From NCBI RefSeq assembly GCF_036850765.1, contig NC_089495.1, positions 115,839,033-115,903,032 of the forward strand: 64,000 bases of DNA. The letters are read 5' to 3'. Position 1 is the first letter of the stretch, and each line of letters starts with the position of its first letter. The position numbers were made by a program, and so were the translations under genes. Below are positions 59,401 through 64,000 of this stretch, one piece after another. Below the pieces are notes generated by a model. That model did no database searches. It was not told the DNA's origin and saw nothing but the letters and a program-made list of their open reading frames with translations. The stretch is from Saccopteryx bilineata (lineage: Eukaryota; Chordata; Mammalia; Chiroptera; Emballonuridae).

Positions 59401-60599
59401 GATCTGAATGAATAAAATATTTGAGTGTTTAGAATATTCTATGTTCTGACCTAGGGAATGGGCAAATAGGTGTGTGCACTTTGGGATAATTAACCTAGCC
59501 ATATGCATAGTTGAGCAGTTTTAATATGCGTTTTATACAAGTGTGTATGTTATGCAAATAAATTTACTTTGAGGATGTCAAGTAAGGAACTGAAACCACC
59601 ATTCTGAATAATTCTACCTAGATATTTTAGAAACAGCCTCATCCTTAGAAGCAACCACATGGCAGTTTCGTTTTTAGGTGTATTATTTAGAGAATTACAT
59701 TATTTCTCCTACCACTCTCCATAAAATCTCAAAATAATGAGTTATCACTGCATGCTAAAATAGGAACTAAAGATGAGGACTCCCTTTTCGAACCACAATA
59801 TTCTTAGATCTTCTAAATTCTTAAATATATTTTTTTCTTGTGCATTATTGTAGTCTATACTGAAGCACAATACTTAATGGATTCTTTCGGGGTTTCTCCC
59901 AGGCCTGAGGTCTGATTACTGCTGGGATAGAATAAGACTAGCCGAGATTCCGAGTCTTCTGTGCAAAATCTGTAACCGTTCAAGTACCTTAGATAGAATT
60001 TGGATCAATTGCCTATAATATTGGCCAAGGGCAGTCAGTACGAGTCCCGTTGATGTAGCCCTATTATCTGCCTCCTCTGAGAGCCATAACTCAGAATCTT
60101 TCTCTCCAAAAGTAAATATCCTAATAATAAGTGGAAATATAAATAGCACAGTGTGAATTCAGCACCAGTGAGAAAGCAGTTACTATATTTGGAAGCAGGT
60201 TTTTCCATTTTGCAGTTTGGTATGAGGATCTTTGCTTTAGGTGTCAAAAGACACTTTATTGTTCTGGTCATGACCTTTTCTCCAAAAGCAAGATCAAGAC
60301 ATACTTACAAAAGTGTGAATAATTTTGCTTTTCAACAAAGATGAAGTAAGTATTTTTGGATTTTCCAAATATAAATTCCATGTCAATGATTTAGACAAAT
60401 AAAATGTAGAAAACCTAAGTAAAAAAGAATAATTGTCTTTTTTAGTACTATCAGACACTCTATCATTCTTTTTCAAATTTTACAAAAGCCTCTTAATTAA
60501 TAAATATTTCACTAATATAAAGTCAAAAGTAAAAAAGAATTAAATATGTTCTGCTATCTTGAAAAATGACATCCAGTTTCCATAAAATAAAATTATCAA
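59401..60599. other. Anonymous DNA
   Basis: No identifiable repeats or exons. Frames of 60-84 aa overlap on both strands. Confidence 0.45.
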
Positions 60600-60926
60600 C
60601 TGATGTGGTGGTGCAGTGGATAGAGCATCAACCTTAGATTCTGAGGTCCCAGGTTCAAAACCCTGAGGTCGGCGCCTTGAGCTGCAGGGTCACTGCTAGT
60701 ACAGGATCGTTGACATGATTCCAAGGTAGCTGCTCGCTTGAGCCCGAAGGTCATTTGCTTGAATCCCAAGGTTCTTGGCTTGAACAAGGGGTCACTGGCT
60801 CAGCTGGAGCCCCTCAGTCAAGACACAAATGTGAAAGCAATCAATGAACAACTAAAGTGACACAATTATGACCTCATGCTTTTCATCTCTCTCCCTTCCT
60901 GTCTCTCTCTCTCTCAAAAAAAAAAT
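60600..60926 (+). mobile_element. tRNA-derived SINE (CTTGAGC-type body)
   Basis: Head TGATGTGGTGGTGCAGTGGA, B box AGGTTCAAAACCC, then tandem-like phrases (GCTTGAGCCCGAAGGTC, GGCTTGAACAAGGGGTCAC), AAGCAATCAATGAACAAC, a CT-rich run and an A-tail. Flanks show only a weak ATCAA similarity. Confidence 0.9.
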
Positions 60927-61565
60927 CAATTACCCTTCTACAATGTGTTTTAATGGGAACTATTTTTCAAAATGCAATTAGAAAATTATAGCAAATTTTA
61001 ATAGTTGTGATATAATTTGAACAGAAGATTTTTAGAAGACTATTTTATTTCTAACAAAGCTACATTACTTAAAACTAATGTGACAGAAAACATGCTCTAT
61101 TTCTGTCTTGCCTCCGTGAGAGGGAAGTTTTAAAGCAGGTTTCTAAGACAGATGTCAGACACGTGTTGTTAGGCCTCTGTTAAATGACGCTGCACATCCT
61201 CACATGGCCCCTGTGGAAAGTGTGACATGAGGGAATTTTCTTCAGTTCACAAGAAAAGAGAATTCTAGAAGAACATGTGTAATATACTAAAAGAAATTTC
61301 ATACATCGTTGATAACAGAGAGAAGTAAAAATGAACAGATTGGTGTTGGAGCTTTTTTTTTTAATCACACAAGTCCATAGCGTTCCAGTGGGTAGTTGGA
61401 GCGTGGAGCAGAGGAGGGCAGATTTACCACTTGATTTCACTGAGTAACAACCTAAGAGCTTAAAGGAGTCTCTGTGAAAGGGAAATGGGAAAGCTTAGTG
61501 CATTCTGATTTTTTTCTGAAGGTGGTGTCCTGCTTCAACAGGAATGTTTAGAAAATGTAAAGATA
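60927..61565. other. Anonymous DNA
   Basis: Nothing recognised, apart from the left copy of the target duplication of the next SINE. Confidence 0.45.
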
Positions 61566-61962
61566 GCCCTGGCCGGTTGGCTCAGCGGTAGAGCGTCGGC
61601 ATGGTGTGTAGGGGACCTGGGTTCGATTCCCGGCCAGGGCACATAGGAGAAGCGCCCATTTGCTTCTCCACCCCCCACCCCAACCCCTCCTTCCTCTCTG
61701 TCTCTCTCTTCCCCTCCCGCAGCCAAGGCTTCATTGGAGCAAAGATGGCCCGGGCGCTGGGGATGGCTCCTTGGCCTCTGGCCCAGGCGCTAGAGTGGCT
61801 CTGCTCGCGGCAGAGCAACGCCCCAGAGGGGCAGAGCATCGCCCCCTGGTGGGCAGAGCGTCGCCCCTGGTGGGCGTGCCGGGTGGATCCTGGTCGGGCA
61901 CATGCGGGAGTCTGTCTGACTGTCTCTCCCCGTTTCCAGCTTCAGAAAAGGAAAAAAAAAAA
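61566..61962 (+). mobile_element. Young tRNA-derived SINE, ~390-bp subfamily
   Basis: GCCCTGGCCGGTTGGCTCAG head with a perfect D-arm-like GCTC/GAGC pair, B box GGTTCGATTCC and closing CCGGCCAGGGC. The body includes AACGCCCCAGAGGGGCAGAGC, a segment lost from the 22170 copy. The A-tail is short. GTAAAGATA flanks it at 61557-61565 and 61963-61971, extending to about 14 bp with one mismatch. It is very similar to 22170 along the shared length. Confidence 0.96.
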
Positions 61963-61971
61963 GTAAAGATA

Positions 61972-62192
61972 AAGAAAGACTATCTTGAATATACAATGAA
62001 TTTAGAAATGGGAAAAGTCTGAAATAATGCCTGGAAAACCCATGGAGTATTTCTATAATAATAATGTAGAATAAAAGAAGTGCCTAGGGTTTTGGCCTAA
62101 AGCTATATCTTTATGACAAGACTGATCCCATTATTCTGTGGCTGTATTCTTCTTTGTTTACAGTAATCCAACAGTTGAAAAATCAAACCTTT
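61972..62192. other. Anonymous DNA between two SINEs
   Basis: AT-rich host DNA, containing the left target duplication of the next SINE at 62177-62191. Confidence 0.5.
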
Positions 62193-62308
62193 GACCCTGT
62201 TCACTCAGTGGTAGAGTTTTGGACCCACTTGTAGATGTCCCAGGTTCAATTCCCAGTCAAGGTACAGAGGAGAGCCACTCATCTGCTTCTCCACCCTTCT
62301 CCCTCTTG

Positions 62309-62358
<50 letters not shown>

Positions 62359-62616
62359 CCCCCCCCTTCTCTTTTCCTCCTGCAGCCGCGATTCAATTGG
62401 AGTGAGTTGGCCCCAGGCACTAAAGATGGCTCCATGACCTTCACCTCAGGTGCTAAAACATGGCTCTGGTTGCAACAGAGGAAGGGCCCCAGATGGACAG
62501 ACCATCACCCCCTAGTGGGCTTGCCAAGTGGGTTCCAGTGGGGGGGGGCATGCAGGAGTCTGTCTCAACCTCCCCTCCTCTCACTAAATAAAAATAATTT
62601 AAAAAAAGAAAGAAAA
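62193..62616 (+). mobile_element. tRNA-derived SINE, ~390-bp subfamily, older copy with (TC)n
   Basis: GACCCTGTTCACTCAGTGG head, B box GGTTCAATTCCC, a (TC)n run at about 62312-62354, then GTTGGCCCCAGGCACTAAAG, GGGCCCCAGATGGACAGACC and an A-rich tail. GAAAAATCAAACCTT (62177-62191) and GAAAAATTAAACCTT (62617-62631) flank it, one mismatch. Confidence 0.93.
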
Positions 62617-62716
62617 GAAAAATTAAACCTTCATGGCTTATGTGATCTAGCTTTTGAGACAGAAAAAGAAATAATAACTAAATTGCACTTGCTGATAAAT
62701 CATTTCTATAATCAAA

Positions 62717-62867
62717 TTTCTTTTTTTTAATAATAATTTTATTTTTTTAATGGGATGACATCAATAAATCAGGATACATATATTCAAAGCTAACATGTCC
62801 AGGTTATCTTGTCGTTCAATTATGTTGCATACCCACCACTCAAAGTCAGATTGTCCTCTGTCACCTT
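62717..62867 (-). mobile_element. L1 3'-end fragment, minus strand
   Basis: Read on the minus strand: GGTGACAGAGGACAATCTGA, CTTTGAGTGGTGGGTATGCA, ACATAATTGAACGACAAG, then TTTATTGATGTCATCCC and an A-rich end, shown here as TTTTATTTTTTTAATGGG. Alignable by eye to the plus-strand fragments at 29451 and 36765, so probably the same lineage-specific L1 3' UTR in a different subfamily. Confidence 0.7.
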
Positions 62868-64000
62868 TATAATCAAAATTTCTATGATGAACATAAGTGG
62901 GGAAATATTTGGGGGTTTTGTTGTTGTTGTTGTTGCTTACTTTAAACTCTTTTCCTATTGAGTTCACCTAAGTACATGTACATAATAAAGCAATGATGCC
63001 CACTTCTGATTTGAAGTACTGTTCTAGAGGAACTGCCACCTTAGATCCTTAGATGACAACTATTAAGCTGACTGCTAACTGGAACTGGAACTTTATTTTC
63101 CATGAACACTTGCATAGCATAATCCATATCTAAGAAAGATAAAATAATTAAATTATAACTCCTTTTTCTTTAATGGCACATACAAATTTCATATAACCTG
63201 GGAACGTGGAGGAGGAAGAAGGGTGTTTCTGGGTTATAGAACCAAACATAGATGCAAAGGCTTTTGGAAAAAAAAATAGATATGTCTAGCTAACTCATAA
63301 GCTTCCTGTTTATCTTTTTCCAGTCAGAGGTAGGACATTCTAGGTGACTCTTCACGCAGTACCCATGAAAGAAATATATACGTCTTATAGCTAAAAGCAC
63401 CAGCCCTGCTGTTATAGTAAAGAAGCACCACATACCCCATTCTCTCCACCATGTATTCAGTCTTGGAGATTAGTGATTAAAAACAGGAGTAATGCAAATA
63501 AAAATGTAGTTGATGAGATTTGGTTGATACATTGCAAGACAGAAAGCTCTTATAAGTTTAAGTAATCACAAACTCATTTGCATTAGTGCAGGAGACTTAA
63601 GCCTTGAAGTTTGTCAACATGACATGGGACCATTATGGCCTGTGTACTAACATGCAAGTAGAACTTGAGGATACTGAGGAACAGAGGGGTCAGGTGAGAC
63701 ATGCAAATCAAGCCATTGGAGACATAGGGTCTTATTAATACCCAAATTACAAGAGATTATTAGTTTGCTGTTATACCCACACGGTGTGTATAATTGCTGT
63801 GAAGCTGTATAAACTTGAATGTCCACAGGTCACTCTAGGTTTGCTAGCCAAATTACAGTCTCAGGAACAACTGTACAAAAACTGTGCCCACTAAAAGTCC
63901 TCACCAACATTGGCCTTTGTACCTCATGGCCTCGGTTGTTCTTAGGAATTTCTAAGCACACTCACAGTGTCACTTTCTGGCCTCATCATTTAAGTTGCTA
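62868..64000. other. Anonymous DNA to window end
   Basis: AT-rich sequence with a short (GTT)n at about 62918-62933. No gene, RNA or element recognised. Confidence 0.45.

Noticed and set aside
61601..62022. Two 120-aa frames on the plus strand
   Set aside because: They read across the SINE body and its CT-rich stretch; the minus-strand frames there are mirror shadows.

Overview
The window is non-coding, repeat-dominated mammalian DNA. No operons, Shine-Dalgarno starts or long ORFs occur. What can be read is L1 retrotransposons, tRNA-derived SINEs, MaLR/ERVL-type LTR remnants, MIR/L2 fossils and several classes of cut-and-paste DNA transposon. A bat is the most likely source. The SINE heads (GCCCTGGCYGGTTGGCTCAG..., closing on CCAGGGC) look like bat VES-type tRNA SINEs, and a broken Helitron plus a mariner and fairly fresh hAT elements sit beside them; among mammals that mix is best known from bats. 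The long (~390 bp) SINE subfamily reminds me of emballonurid bats, but that is memory, not a search, and the genus is not settled.

Layout. 1-4385: minus-strand L1 with 5' UTR, broken ORF1 and the first part of broken ORF2, running off the left edge. 4390-11240: mostly anonymous sequence with four SINEs and simple repeats. 11245-12660: an L1 3' end interrupted by a deleted mariner and a Tigger-like MITE. 12660-22150: anonymous DNA with MIR/L2 fossils, two SINEs and one candidate short host exon (12995-13126, minus). 22155-23163: a young SINE beside a Tigger-like MITE. 24240-26600: internally deleted Helitron carrying a SINE. 28870-32165: plus-strand L1 broken by a hAT MITE with perfect ends and by an L1 3'-end fragment. 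36316-36955: SINE and another L1 3' end. 39290-40010: L1M and MLT1 fossils. 40971-41470: Tigger-like fossil. 41593-44140: MaLR provirus fossil with two LTRs and a nested hAT MITE. 46550-49165: two LTR-like stretches. 49384-50251: MLT2-like LTR with a GATA array, followed by a hAT fossil. 52070-55030: SINE and an old L1 with a nested SINE. 55040-59400: ERVL-like remnant with a nested young SINE. 60600-62870: three SINEs and an L1 3' end.

The elements do not act together as a system. The window is a stratified record: MIR/L2 and L1M first, then MaLR/ERVL LTRs, then Tigger and hAT MITEs, then mariner, Helitron and the youngest SINEs. No intact transposase, reverse transcriptase or host gene is visible. 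I found no CRISPR array, rRNA gene, or convincing functional tRNA gene.
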